Numbered from the stretch's first letter, positions 42,165 to 51,500 are shown. The stretch: 64,000 nucleotides of DNA from PFJX01 sp040751755 (GCA_040751755.1 JBFMHC010000020.1:1-64000); one strand, 5' to 3'. The notes: a model not told the origin generated them from the sequence alone. Program-made: numbers and translations.

Positions 42165-43322
42165 TTAGAGGAGGGGGCCGCCGACATGCTCGCCGCGCTC
42201 GTACACGACGTGGGCGCGGCCCACCAGCAGCGGGTCGAGCGGGCCGATGCGCGCAGGGTCCTTGTTCGCGTAGGGCAGCTTGTGCAGGACGTAGCGCAGG
42301 GCGTTGAGGCGCGCCCGCTTCTTGTCGTCGGACTTGATCACCGTCCACGGGCAGTCGGCGGTGTCGGTGTAGAAGAACATCGCCTCCTTGGCCTTGGTGT
42401 AGTCGTCCCACTTGTCCAGGGAGGCCAGGTCGATGGGCGAGAGCTTCCACTGCTTGAGCGGGTGCACCTCGCGTTCCTTGAAGCGGCGGCGCTGCTCCTC
42501 GCGGCTCACCGAGAACCAGAACTTGATCAGATGCACGCCGCTGCGCACCAGGTTGCGCTCGAACTCCGGCGCCTGGCGCATGAACTCCAGGTATTCGTCC
42601 TCCGTGCAGAAGCCCATGACCCGCTCCACGCCGGCGCGGTTGTACCAGGATCGGTCGAACAGGACGATCTCGCCCGCGGTCGGCAGGTGCTGCACGTAGC
42701 GCTGGAAGTACCACTGGCCGCGCTCCGCCTCGCTCGGCTTCTCCAGCGCCACGACGTGCGCGCCGCGCGGGTTCAGGTGCTCCATGAAGCGCTTGATGGT
42801 GCCGCCCTTGCCGGCGGCGTCGCGGCCCTCGAACAGGATCACCACCTTCTGCCCGGTCTCCTTCACCCAGGCCTGCAGCTTCAGCAGTTCCACCTGCAGC
42901 CGGTATTTCTGCCGCTCGTAGTTCTTGCGCGACATCAGGTTCTTGTACGGGTAGCCGCCCTCGCGCCAGTCCGCCGCCAGTTCCTCGTCCGAGGCGCTGG
43001 AGGGCGCGATCAGGTTCTTCACCGTGGGCCGCAGCAGGGCCTTGCGCAGCACCGCCGCGTCCTCGGGCGAGGCGCCGGCGAGGATGGCCTGCACGGATTC
43101 GATCAGCTGGTGGCTGCCGCCGTCAGCGTGGGCGAGGATGTCCTTGACCGCGGTGACCTTGGATTCCTGCGCGGCATCCACCGCCTCGCCCACCACGAAG
43201 GTCTCCACCGCGGCGGTCTCCAGGCGCGGCGGGATGTCGCCGGCGCTGGCGCGACGGGGTCGGGCGGCGGGCTTGCGTGTCCGCGGGGTCCGGCTGGCGG
43301 GCTTGGGGTCCTGCTGGCGCAT
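42165..43322 (-). CDS. ppk2: Polyphosphate kinase 2
   Basis: 385 residues. The PPK2 core from about 120 has Walker A EGRDAAGKGGTI (about 165-176), the lid FMEHLNPRGAHVVALEKPSE and Walker B VLFDRSWYNRAGVERVMGF, then WKLSPIDLASLDKWDDYTKA. These are the residues of one-domain PPK2 enzymes that move phosphate between polyphosphate and nucleoside diphosphates. About 115 residues precede the core: a basic, disordered start and a helical stretch. Cytosolic. Single gene. Polyphosphate use links with energy storage or stress. Confidence 0.92.
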   Translation of the reverse strand: MRQQDPKPASRTPRTRKPAARPRRASAGDIPPRLETAAVETFVVGEAVDAAQESKVTAVKDILAHADGGSHQLIESVQAILAGASPEDAAVLRKALLRPTVKNLIAPSSASDEELAADWREGGYPYKNLMSRKNYERQKYRLQVELLKLQAWVKETGQKVVILFEGRDAAGKGGTIKRFMEHLNPRGAHVVALEKPSEAERGQWYFQRYVQHLPTAGEIVLFDRSWYNRAGVERVMGFCTEDEYLEFMRQAPEFERNLVRSGVHLIKFWFSVSREEQRRRFKEREVHPLKQWKLSPIDLASLDKWDDYTKAKEAMFFYTDTADCPWTVIKSDDKKRARLNALRYVLHKLPYANKDPARIGPLDPLLVGRAHVVYERGEHVGGPLL

Positions 43323-43452
43323 GGTGCTCTCCTCGGCTGCGCGATCCGCGCTTGCGACGATATCCCTATCAACTTAGCGCCTATTTCCGCTCAAGAAAAC
43401 GAGGGGCCGGCCCGGGTTTTCTTGACCCCCGCGAGGGGGCGGGCAGGTCACA

Positions 43453-45474
43453 TCACTGGGGATTGAGGGAGAGGGTGAGCCAGAGCGTCGGCGAGGTGCG
43501 GTTGGCGGGATCCAGGCCGTGCAGGTATTGCTCGGAACGGTCGGCGATCTCCTGGTGCCGGCCGCCCAGGTTGGTTCCCATCAGGGCCACCTCGGCCGGC
43601 GTGCCGCCGATGCGGGTCTGGCGCGCGAGGCGCAGGTCGAAGGTGGTGTAGGGCGGCGAGACGTACTGGTAGCGCGGCACGTAGCCGTCGCCGCCCGCCA
43701 CCGGGCCCATGCGCAGGGCGGTGAGGGTGCTGGACCATCCGCTGCCCCAGTCCTGCAGCCAGCTCAGGCTGGCGCTGTAGGGGGCGGTGAGCTTGCTGAC
43801 GAAGGCGTCGCTGCAGCGGTTGTCGATCACGGTGTGGCTGAACAGCAGCCGCGTGCCGGGCGCGGGGCGGCTCTCCAGCTGGTATTCGAAGCCCTGCTGG
43901 GTGACCGGCGTGCTCAGGTTCTCGTAGCGCGCGGAGGGCAGGATGCCGGCGTACAGCGGCGCCGTGACCTCGGGGTGGGAGACGCGCCAGATGTGGTCGT
44001 GGATGCGCTCCACGAACACGCGCAGGTCGACGCGCGTGCGCCAGGCATCGAGACGGCCCAGATAGCCGATCTCGACGCTGTCGATGCGCGGCGGGCGCAG
44101 CTCCGGGTTGGGGAGATAGGGCCACACCAGCAGCGCGCCGTCCGCCGGGTCGAAGGCGCGCACGTCGCCGTAGCGTTCGAACAGCGTGGGCTGCAGCCAG
44201 GCGCGCGCATAGCCGAGGCGGAAGGTGTCCGTGGGGCTGGCGTGCCAGTTGGCGAAGGCGCGCGGCGAGAGGCGTACCGGGTCGCCGTCGTATTTCTCGG
44301 CGAGGGCGCCGAGGTTGAACACCAGGTCGGGGCGATGGCGCCATTCCAGGTGGCCGAACAGGCGCCCCAGGGTGGTCTCCTGGTGCGCGTCGCCGGCATA
44401 GAGGAAGGGTGAATCCACCTGGTCGTGGCGTGCCTCCATGCCCCAGACCAGCTGCGTGTCGGCGCTGGGCGCGGAGCGGTGCTGCAGTTCCAGGTTGTCG
44501 CGCGCGCTGTCGCGGTTGCGGTTCAGCGGCACGTAGGCCATGCGGCCGACGTCGGCGCGCCAGGCGGAGGCGAGCCATTCGTCCCGGGCATCGTCCTGGT
44601 TGTGGTAGTAGTGCAGCAGCCATTCCTCGTCCGGCCCCGGCGTGTGGCGCCATTGCAGGTGCACGGCGGCGTTGCCGCTGTCCCAGTCGCGTTCCGCGTT
44701 GTTGCCGTAGGTGGAATCGGCGTAGCCGGCGCCGCGCTGGCCGGTCCTGGCGGCGACGCGCAGGGTCAGCTCGTCGCGCAGGCCGAGCTGGCGGTCGGCG
44801 CGCAGGCTCAGGCCCTGGAAGGCCTGGCCGTCGTTCAGGCCGGCGAAGCCGTCGTCCTGGTTCACGCTGGCGTTGAGGCGCAGGCCGGTGGCCGCGTCGC
44901 CGCCCCCCGCCTCCAGTTCGAGCAGCCGCACCCCATGCGTGCCCGCCCCGGCCTTGGCGCGCGGGCCACGGGCGTCGGCGGTGTGGCGCGTGATGATGTT
45001 GATGACGCCGAGAAAGGCGTTGGCGCCGTAGCCCACGGAGTCGGTGCCGCGCACGATCTCGATGCGCTCGATCTCGTCCAGGGCGACGGGCAGGCCGGTC
45101 CAGTCCACGCCGCCGAAGATGCCGGGCGAATAGACCGAGCGGCCGTCCACCAGGACCTGCATCTGCGAGGGCAGGTCGTTGCCCAGGCCGTGGTAGGTCA
45201 CCCAGTGCGTGCTGGCGCGTTCCTGGCCGATCTGCATGCCCGGCACCAGGCGGAACAGGCGCGGCAGGTCGCGGTAGCCGGTGGCGCGGATCAGCTCGCG
45301 GTCGATCACCGTCACCGCCGCCGGCGCTTCGTCCAGGGGCTGGGGCAGGCGCGAGGGGGTGAGGACGATGGGCAGTTCCTGCAGATAGAGCGACTCGTCC
45401 GCGCGCGATACCGCGTCCTCCAGCGCGTGCGCGGCGCCGGACAGGAGCAGGAGGGGGAGCAGCAGTGAACGCAT
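43453..45474 (-). CDS. TonB-dependent outer-membrane receptor
   Basis: 673 residues from ATG 45474, where a signal peptide starts (MRSLLLPLLLLSGAAHA). The plug domain runs from about 35 to 165 (TPSRLPQPLDEAPAAVTVID, LVPGMQIG, MQVLVDGRSVYSP, IERIEIVRGTDSVGYGANAF, GVINIITR); the rest is a 22-strand-type barrel. The C-terminus reads WLTLSLNPQ. It imports a large or scarce ligand across the outer membrane with TonB; the ligand is unknown, but the form is like siderophore/cobalamin-type receptors. It lies 61 bp after lpd on the same strand with a hairpin between. Confidence 0.9.
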   Translation of the reverse strand: MRSLLLPLLLLSGAAHALEDAVSRADESLYLQELPIVLTPSRLPQPLDEAPAAVTVIDRELIRATGYRDLPRLFRLVPGMQIGQERASTHWVTYHGLGNDLPSQMQVLVDGRSVYSPGIFGGVDWTGLPVALDEIERIEIVRGTDSVGYGANAFLGVINIITRHTADARGPRAKAGAGTHGVRLLELEAGGGDAATGLRLNASVNQDDGFAGLNDGQAFQGLSLRADRQLGLRDELTLRVAARTGQRGAGYADSTYGNNAERDWDSGNAAVHLQWRHTPGPDEEWLLHYYHNQDDARDEWLASAWRADVGRMAYVPLNRNRDSARDNLELQHRSAPSADTQLVWGMEARHDQVDSPFLYAGDAHQETTLGRLFGHLEWRHRPDLVFNLGALAEKYDGDPVRLSPRAFANWHASPTDTFRLGYARAWLQPTLFERYGDVRAFDPADGALLVWPYLPNPELRPPRIDSVEIGYLGRLDAWRTRVDLRVFVERIHDHIWRVSHPEVTAPLYAGILPSARYENLSTPVTQQGFEYQLESRPAPGTRLLFSHTVIDNRCSDAFVSKLTAPYSASLSWLQDWGSGWSSTLTALRMGPVAGGDGYVPRYQYVSPPYTTFDLRLARQTRIGGTPAEVALMGTNLGGRHQEIADRSEQYLHGLDPANRTSPTLWLTLSLNPQ

Positions 45475-45488
45475 GGGACGAATGTGAA

Positions 45489-45519
45489 ACCGGCCGGGAG
45501 GCGGTGCCTCCCGGCCGGT
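45489..45519 (-). terminator. Hairpin between lpd and the TonB receptor gene
   Basis: Perfect 14-bp arms (45489-45502, 45506-45519) around a 3-nt loop, followed on the minus strand by TTTCACATT. It should end much of the pyruvate dehydrogenase transcript, leaving only 14 bp before the receptor start. Confidence 0.75.
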
Positions 45520-45535
45520 CTCGGCGGGCTCGGGG

Positions 45536-47278
45536 CTACTTCTTCCTCGGCGGCAGCAGGTCGGTGATCGTGCCTTCCGCCATCTCGGCGGCGAAGCAGA
45601 TCGTCTCGGACAGCGTCGGGTGGGCGTGGATGGTGAGGCCGATGTCCTCGGCCGTGGCCCCCATCTCGATCGCCAGCACCGCCTCGGCGAGCAGCTCGCC
45701 GGCATTGATGCCGACTAGGCCGGCGCCGATCACGCGGCCGCTTTCCTTGTCCATGATCAGCTTGGTCATGCCCTCTGTGCGGGCGATGGACAGCGCGCGG
45801 CCGCTGGCGGCCCAGGGGAAGGCGCCTTTCTCGATCGCCATGCCCTTGGCCTTGGCCTCGGTCTCGGTCACGCCCACCCAGGCCACCTCGGGGTCGGTGT
45901 AGGCCACGGAGGGGATCACCAGGGCCTGGAATTCCACCTTGTGGCCGGCGATCACCTCCGCCGCCACCTTGCCCTCGTGCACCGCCTTGTGCGCCAGCAT
46001 GGGCTGGCCGACGATGTCGCCGATGGCGAAGATGTGCGGCACGTTGGTGCGCATCTGCCTGTCCACCTCGATGAAGCCCCACTGGTTGACCGCCACGCCG
46101 GCGGCCTCGGCGTTGATCGCCTTGCCATTGGGGCGGCGGCCGATGGCGACTAGGACGCGGTCGAATTTCTCCGTGGTTTCGCTGTCACCGGCCTTCAGGG
46201 TGACGTGGATGCCATCCTTCTTGGCCTCCATGGCGGTGACGCCGGTATTGAGCTTGATCGCCTCGAAGCGCGATTCCATGCGTTTGTGCAGGGGCTTGAC
46301 CAGATCCGGGTCGCAGCCGGGGATGAGCTGGCCGCCCAGTTCCACCACCGTGACCTGGCTGCCCAGGGCGTCATACACGGTGCCCATCTCCAGGCCGATG
46401 ATGCCGCCGCCGATCACCAGCATGCGCTTGGGCACGTCGGCCAGGGCCAGCGCGCCGGTGCTGTCCATGACCCGCTCGTCGTCCGGCTGGAAGGGCAGTT
46501 TGATGGCCTGCGAGCCGGCGGCGATGATGGCGTTGGCGAAGGAGATGGTCCGGGTCCCCTCGGCGCTCGCCACCTCCAGGGTGTTGGGGCCGGTGAACTT
46601 CGCCACGCCGTGCACCACCGTGACCTTGCGCTGCTTGGCCAGGGCGGCGAGGCCGCCGGTGAGCTTGCCCACCACGTCGTCGGCCTTCCAGGCGCGCAGC
46701 TTGTCCAGGTCCACCTTGGGCTTGGCGAAGGTCACGCCGTGCGCGGCCATCTCCTCCGCCTCGGTGATCAGGCGCGCGGTGTGCAGCAGGGCCTTGGAGG
46801 GGATGCAGCCGACGTTCAGGCACACCCCGCCCAGGCTGGCATAGCGCTCCACCAGCACCACCTGAAGCCCCAAGTCGGCGGCGCGGAAGGCGGCGGTGTA
46901 GCCGCCGGGGCCGGCGCCCAGGACCAGGACCTCGGCGTGCAGGTCGGCATTCGTGGCCGCGGCAGCGGGCGTGGAGGCCGGCTGTGGCGCGGACGGGGCG
47001 GGCGTCTCGGTCTTGACCGGTGCCGCGTCAGCCGCGGCCTCGGCCTTGAGGGTCAGGATGGCGGAGCCCTCGGAGACCTTGTCGCCGACCTTGATCAGCA
47101 GCTTCTCGACCACCCCGGCCTGCGGGCACGGGATGTCCATGGCCGCCTTGTCGGACTCGACGGTGATCAGGGACTCGTCCCTGCCGACGGTGTCGCCGGC
47201 CCGGACCATGATCTCGATGACCTCGACGTCCTTGAAGTTGCCGATGTCCGGGACCTTGATTTCAATGCTTTGGCTCAT
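45536..47278 (-). CDS. lpdA: Dihydrolipoyl dehydrogenase with N-terminal lipoyl domain (E3)
   Basis: 580 residues from ATG 47278. A lipoyl domain (1-80; lipoylated Lys in VESDKAAMDIP) and an Ala/Pro-rich hinge precede the flavoprotein: FAD motif VLVLGAGPGGYTAAFRAADL, redox disulfide GGVCLNVGCIPSK, NAD motif MLVIGGGIIGLEMG, AIGDIVGQPMLAHKA, and the C-terminal catalytic HAHPTLSET. It reoxidises dihydrolipoamide of the pyruvate dehydrogenase complex. It follows aceF by 15 bp. The lipoyl part shares a 50-bp identical stretch with aceF. Confidence 0.96.
   Translation of the reverse strand: MSQSIEIKVPDIGNFKDVEVIEIMVRAGDTVGRDESLITVESDKAAMDIPCPQAGVVEKLLIKVGDKVSEGSAILTLKAEAAADAAPVKTETPAPSAPQPASTPAAAATNADLHAEVLVLGAGPGGYTAAFRAADLGLQVVLVERYASLGGVCLNVGCIPSKALLHTARLITEAEEMAAHGVTFAKPKVDLDKLRAWKADDVVGKLTGGLAALAKQRKVTVVHGVAKFTGPNTLEVASAEGTRTISFANAIIAAGSQAIKLPFQPDDERVMDSTGALALADVPKRMLVIGGGIIGLEMGTVYDALGSQVTVVELGGQLIPGCDPDLVKPLHKRMESRFEAIKLNTGVTAMEAKKDGIHVTLKAGDSETTEKFDRVLVAIGRRPNGKAINAEAAGVAVNQWGFIEVDRQMRTNVPHIFAIGDIVGQPMLAHKAVHEGKVAAEVIAGHKVEFQALVIPSVAYTDPEVAWVGVTETEAKAKGMAIEKGAFPWAASGRALSIARTEGMTKLIMDKESGRVIGAGLVGINAGELLAEAVLAIEMGATAEDIGLTIHAHPTLSETICFAAEMAEGTITDLLPPRKK
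47205..47254 (-). repeat. 50-bp identical copy in lpd lipoyl domain
   Basis: These 50 bp encode PDIGNFKDVEVIEIMV and are identical at every base to 48561-48610 in aceF, although neighbouring codons of the two lipoyl domains differ. This suggests duplication with recent gene conversion. Confidence 0.85.
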
Positions 47279-47293
47279 GCGTGACCTCGACAA

Positions 47294-48631
47294 TCAGAGC
47301 AGCAGACGACGCACGTCGGACAGCATCAGACGCAGGTGGCTGGTGAAGCGCGCGCCGTCGGCGCCGTCGATGACGCGGTGGTCGTAGGAGAGCGACAGCG
47401 GCAGGGTGAGGCGCGGCTCGAACTGCTTGCTGGCCTTGTTCCACACCGGCTTCATGTCGGCTCGCGAGAGGCCGAGGATGGCGACCTCCGGGCAGTTGAT
47501 GATGGGCGTGAACATGGTGCCACCGACGCCGCCAAGGCTGGAGATGGTGAAGCAGCCGCCCTGCATCTCCTCGACCTTGAGCTTGCGCTCGCGCGCGCGG
47601 CCCGACAGTTCGGCGAGCTCGCGGGCGATGTCCATGACGTCCTTCTTGTTGACGTCGCGGATCACCGGCACCACCAGGCCGTCCGGGGTGTCGCAGGCGA
47701 AGCCGATGTGGAAGTACTTCTTCAGGATCAGGGTCTCGCCGTCCGCGGCCAGGGAGGCGTTGAACTGCGGGTACTTGCGCAGCGCGTTGACCACGGCCTT
47801 CATCATGAAGGCGAGCAGGGTGAGCTTGACGCCCTGCTTGGCGGCATCCTCCAGCATGGCCTTGCGGAAGCCCTCCAGGTCGGTGATGTCGGCCTCGTCG
47901 AACTGCGTGACGTGCGGCGCGGTGACCCAGTTGCGATGCAGGTTGGCGCCGGAGAGCTTCTTGATGCGGGAGAGCGGCTGGGAGTCGATCTCGCCGAACT
48001 GGGTGAAGTCGATCACCGGCGCGGGGATGATGCCGAGGCCGGTACCACCCATGGCCTCGCCGCGCGGCTTGGCCAGTTCGCCCTTGACCCAGGCCTGCAC
48101 GTCTTCCTTGGTGATGCGGCCGCGCGGGCCGCTGCCTTTCATCAGCGACAGGTCGGCGCCCAGCTCGCGCGCGAAGCGGCGTACCGAGGGACTGGCGTGC
48201 GCGGGCTTGCCGGTGGCGAACTCGGCACGCGCGGCGACCGGGTCCGGGCGTCCCTTGGGCTGGATGGGAGCGGGCACCTCGGGCACGGGGTGGCTGGGCG
48301 GCGGCACGGTCGCGGCCACCGATGTGGCCGGCGGGGTGAAGGCGGTCACCACCGGCGCGGCGGCGGCGGGGGCGGGGGCCGCCGCGGTCGCCTCGCTGGG
48401 GTCCAGCAGCAGGACCAGGGAGCCTTCCGAGACCTTGTCGCCGACCTTGATCTTGAGTTCCTTCACCACGCCGGCGGCGGGGGAGGGGATGTCCATGGCG
48501 GCCTTGTCGGACTCGACGGTGATCAGGCCGTCGTCGGCGCGGATCGTGTCGCCGACGTTGACCATGATCTCGATGACCTCGACGTCCTTGAAGTTGCCGA
48601 TGTCCGGGACGAGGATTTCCTTGATGCTCAT
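47294..48631 (-). CDS. aceF: Dihydrolipoamide acetyltransferase (E2)
   Basis: 445 residues from ATG 48631 (longer frames run into aceE). One lipoyl domain (1-80, Lys in VESDKAAMDIP), an Ala/Pro hinge, the peripheral-subunit binding domain (HASPSVRRFARELGADLSLM, RITKEDVQAWV) and the catalytic domain ending LPLSLSYDHRVIDGADGARF, with the His and Asp used in acetyl transfer. It forms the core of the pyruvate dehydrogenase complex. Many proteobacterial E2 proteins have two or three lipoyl domains; here one has moved onto E3. It starts 14 bp after aceE. Confidence 0.96.
   Translation of the reverse strand: MSIKEILVPDIGNFKDVEVIEIMVNVGDTIRADDGLITVESDKAAMDIPSPAAGVVKELKIKVGDKVSEGSLVLLLDPSEATAAAPAPAAAAPVVTAFTPPATSVAATVPPPSHPVPEVPAPIQPKGRPDPVAARAEFATGKPAHASPSVRRFARELGADLSLMKGSGPRGRITKEDVQAWVKGELAKPRGEAMGGTGLGIIPAPVIDFTQFGEIDSQPLSRIKKLSGANLHRNWVTAPHVTQFDEADITDLEGFRKAMLEDAAKQGVKLTLLAFMMKAVVNALRKYPQFNASLAADGETLILKKYFHIGFACDTPDGLVVPVIRDVNKKDVMDIARELAELSGRARERKLKVEEMQGGCFTISSLGGVGGTMFTPIINCPEVAILGLSRADMKPVWNKASKQFEPRLTLPLSLSYDHRVIDGADGARFTSHLRLMLSDVRRLLL
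48561..48610 (-). repeat. 50-bp identical copy in aceF lipoyl domain
   Basis: Identical to 47205-47254 in lpd. See that entry for the reading. Confidence 0.85.
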
Positions 48632-48645
48632 ATTCTCGGTCCCTC

Positions 48646-51318
48646 TCAGACGTTCACCGGGTTGGCGCGCTCGGCGTCGATGCCGTACTTCCTGATCGCC
48701 TCGGCGGCCTTGGACGCGGGCAGGACGCCGTCGTCGGCCAGGGCCTTGAGGGCGGCCAGCACCACGTAGCGGCGGTCCACCTCGAAGAACTCGCGCAGGG
48801 CCTCGCGCGAGTCGGAGCGGCCGAAGCCGTCGGTGCCGAGCGTGACGTAGCGCCGTTTCACATAGGGGCGGATCTGGTCGGCAAAGGCGCGCATGTAGTC
48901 GGTGGAGGCGACGATCGGGCCTTCCGTGCCGTCGAGGCACTGCTCGACGTAGCTGGTCTTCTGCTTCTTGTCGGGATGCAGCATGTTCCAGCGGTGCGTC
49001 TCCTGGGCCTCGCGGCGCAGCTCGTTGAAGCTGGTGGCGCTCCACACGTCGGCTGCCACGCCCCAGTCGGCCTCCAGCATCTCGGCGGCGGCCATGACCT
49101 CGCGCAGGATGGTGCCGGAGCCCAGCAACTGCACGCGCGGCTGGGCCTTCTTGCCCTTTGCCTTGACGCCTTCGGAGAGGCGGTACAGGCCCTTGAGGAT
49201 GCCCGCCTCGGCGCCCTTGGGCATGGCCGGGTGGCTGTAGTTCTCGTTCATCACCGTCAGGTAATAGAACACGTCCTCCTGCTCGGCGAACATGCGGCGC
49301 ATGCCGTCCTGGACGATCACCGCCAGCTCGTAGTGGAAGGTCGGGTCGTAGGACACGCAGTTGGGGATCATCGCCGCCTGCAGGTGGGAATGCCCGTCCT
49401 CGTGCTGCAGGCCCTCGCCGTTCAGCGTCGTGCGGCCCGCGGTGCCGCCCAGCAGGAAGCCGCGGGCACGCGAGTCGCCGGCGGCCCAGGCCAGGTCGCC
49501 GATGCGCTGGAAGCCGAACATCGAGTAGTAGATGTAGAAGGGGATCATCTGCACGCCGTTGGTGCTGTAGGACGTGGCGGCGGCGAGCCAGGACGAGAAG
49601 GCGCCGGCCTCGTTGATGCCTTCCTCGAGGATCTGGCCGCTCTTGTCCTCGCGGTAGTACATGACCTGGTCGTGGTCGACCGGCTCATACAGCTGGCCGG
49701 AGGAGGAGTAGATGCCGACCTGGCGGAACAGGCCCTCCATGCCGAAGGTACGTGCCTCGTCCGGGATGATGGGGACGATGTGGCGGCCGACCGCCTTGTT
49801 CTTCAGCAGCGTGGTGAGGATGCGCACGAAGGCCATGGTGGTGGAGATCTCGCGATCGCCGGTGGCCTCCAGCATGTTCTGGAAATCCGCCAGCGCGGGC
49901 ACGGCGAGCGGCTCGGCCTTGCGGCGGCGGCTCGGCACGTAGCCGCCCAGGGCGGCGCGGCGCTCGCGCAGGTACTTCATCTCCGGGCTGTCCTCGCTCG
50001 GGCGGTAGAACGGCAGCTTGGGCAGGTCCTCGTCGGAGATGGGGATGCTGAAGCGGTCGCGGAAGGCCTTGAGCGACTCCAGGTCCATCTTCTTTTGCTG
50101 GTGCGTGGGGTTCTGCGCCTCGCCGGCCGCGCCCATGCCGTAGCCCTTCACGGTCTTGGCGAGGATCACGGTGGGCTGCCCTTCGTGCTTCACGGCCGCG
50201 GCGTAGGCCGCGTAGACCTTGTGCGGGTCATGGCCGCCGCGGTTGAGGCGCCAGATGTCGTCGTCGGACATGGCGGCGACCATCTCCCGCGTTTCCGGAT
50301 ACTTGCCGAAGAAGTGTTCGCGCGTGTAGGCGCCACCCTTGGCCTTGAAGTTCTGGTATTCGCCGTCGACGCACTCCTCCATGCGCTTCTTCAGCAGGCC
50401 CTTGGAGTCCATGGCAAGCAGCGGGTCCCAGTAGGAGCCCCAGATCACCTTGAGCACGTTCCAACCGGCGCCGCGGAAGGCGGCCTCCAGTTCCTGGATG
50501 ATCTTGCCGTTGCCGCGCACCGGGCCGTCCAGGCGCTGCAGGTTGCAGTTGACGACGAAGATCAGGTTGTCGAGCTTCTCGCGCGAGGCGAGGGTGATGG
50601 CGCCCAGGGTCTCCGGCTCGTCGGTCTCGCCGTCGCCGAGGAAGGCCCAGACCTTGCGTCCGGAGGTGTCGGCGATGCCGCGGTCGTGCAGGTACTTGAG
50701 GAAGCGCGCCTGGTAGATGGCGGTGATGGGGCCCAGGCCCATGGAGACCGTGGGGAACTGCCAGAACTCGGGCATCAGCCAGGGGTGCGGGTAGGAAGGG
50801 ATGCCATGGCCGCCGGATTCCTGGCGGAAGTTGCCGAACTGCTCCTCGCTGATGCGCCCCTCGATGAAGGCGCGGGCGTAGACGCCGGGGGCGGAGTGGC
50901 CCTGGAAGTAGACCAGGTCGCCGCCGTGGCTGTTGTTCGCGGCATTGAAGAAGTGGTTGAAGCCCACTTCATACAGCGTCGCGGCCGACTGGTAGCTGGC
51001 GATGTGGCCGCCCACGCCGGGGGCCTTCTCGTTGGCGCGCATCACACAGGCCACCGCGTTCCAGCGGATCAGGTTCTTGATGCGGCGCTCCATGACGATG
51101 TCGCCGGGGTGTTTGATCTGCTGGTGCAGCGGGATGGTGTTCACATACGCCGTGGTGGCGTTGTAGGGCAGGTAGGCGCCGGTGCGGCGGGCCTTGTCGA
51201 TCAGCTGTTCGAGCAGGAAGTGGGCGCGTTCGACGCCTTCTTCCTCGATCACGGCAGAGAGGGCATCCAGCCACTCTTGCGTTTCCTGAGGGTCGATGTC
51301 AGGCATGGGGGTAGACAT
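48646..51318 (-). CDS. aceE: Pyruvate dehydrogenase E1, homodimeric type
   Basis: 890 residues, normal for AceE. Thiamine-diphosphate motif WAFLGDGETDEPETLGAITL ... NLIFVVNCNLQRLDGPVRGN (GDG to NN-like end); the active-site loops include GGHIASYQSAATLYEVGFNH and ILEEGINEAGAFSSW (catalytic Glu). GGTAGRTTLNGEGLQHEDGH holds a conserved His. It decarboxylates pyruvate and acetylates the E2 lipoyl group. GGAG lies 10 nt before ATG 51318. It is the first gene of aceE-aceF-lpd, with a strong sigma-70 promoter at 51429-51456. Confidence 0.97.
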   Translation of the reverse strand: MSTPMPDIDPQETQEWLDALSAVIEEEGVERAHFLLEQLIDKARRTGAYLPYNATTAYVNTIPLHQQIKHPGDIVMERRIKNLIRWNAVACVMRANEKAPGVGGHIASYQSAATLYEVGFNHFFNAANNSHGGDLVYFQGHSAPGVYARAFIEGRISEEQFGNFRQESGGHGIPSYPHPWLMPEFWQFPTVSMGLGPITAIYQARFLKYLHDRGIADTSGRKVWAFLGDGETDEPETLGAITLASREKLDNLIFVVNCNLQRLDGPVRGNGKIIQELEAAFRGAGWNVLKVIWGSYWDPLLAMDSKGLLKKRMEECVDGEYQNFKAKGGAYTREHFFGKYPETREMVAAMSDDDIWRLNRGGHDPHKVYAAYAAAVKHEGQPTVILAKTVKGYGMGAAGEAQNPTHQQKKMDLESLKAFRDRFSIPISDEDLPKLPFYRPSEDSPEMKYLRERRAALGGYVPSRRRKAEPLAVPALADFQNMLEATGDREISTTMAFVRILTTLLKNKAVGRHIVPIIPDEARTFGMEGLFRQVGIYSSSGQLYEPVDHDQVMYYREDKSGQILEEGINEAGAFSSWLAAATSYSTNGVQMIPFYIYYSMFGFQRIGDLAWAAGDSRARGFLLGGTAGRTTLNGEGLQHEDGHSHLQAAMIPNCVSYDPTFHYELAVIVQDGMRRMFAEQEDVFYYLTVMNENYSHPAMPKGAEAGILKGLYRLSEGVKAKGKKAQPRVQLLGSGTILREVMAAAEMLEADWGVAADVWSATSFNELRREAQETHRWNMLHPDKKQKTSYVEQCLDGTEGPIVASTDYMRAFADQIRPYVKRRYVTLGTDGFGRSDSREALREFFEVDRRYVVLAALKALADDGVLPASKAAEAIRKYGIDAERANPVNV

Positions 51319-51428
51319 GAAGCACTATCTCCGGATGAGGCCGAATCCGCCTTGCCAGGGGCGGGCGGGATGCGGCGGCCGCGGGTTGAATCGCGGAATC
51401 GTGGAACAATCACATGCAAAGCCCGCGA

Positions 51429-51456
51429 ATTATAAGGTGGGACGCGGCTCGGTCAA
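51429..51456 (-). promoter_or_regulatory. Sigma-70 promoter of aceE
   Basis: On the minus strand TTGACC (51456-51451), a 16-bp spacer and TATAAT (51434-51429). Start of transcription would be near 51422, giving a leader of about 100 bp. Confidence 0.75.
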
Positions 51457-51458
51457 TT

Positions 51459-51477
51459 TTCAATGATTAGTATTGAA
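51459..51477. promoter_or_regulatory. Inverted repeat between aceE and the aminopeptidase gene
   Basis: TTCAATGATTAGTATTGAA: 6-bp perfect arms with 7 bp between, in an AT-rich patch. It lies 2 bp upstream of the aceE -35 box and 23 bp before the divergent ATG 51501, so a bound regulator could act on both genes. Confidence 0.45.
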
Positions 51478-51500
51478 GAAATTAATAGAAAGGAATGCTG

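Noticed and set aside
48976..51435. An 819-codon plus-strand frame opposite aceE
   Set aside because: Antisense shadow of a highly conserved gene; repetitive Gly/Ala/Val/His composition.
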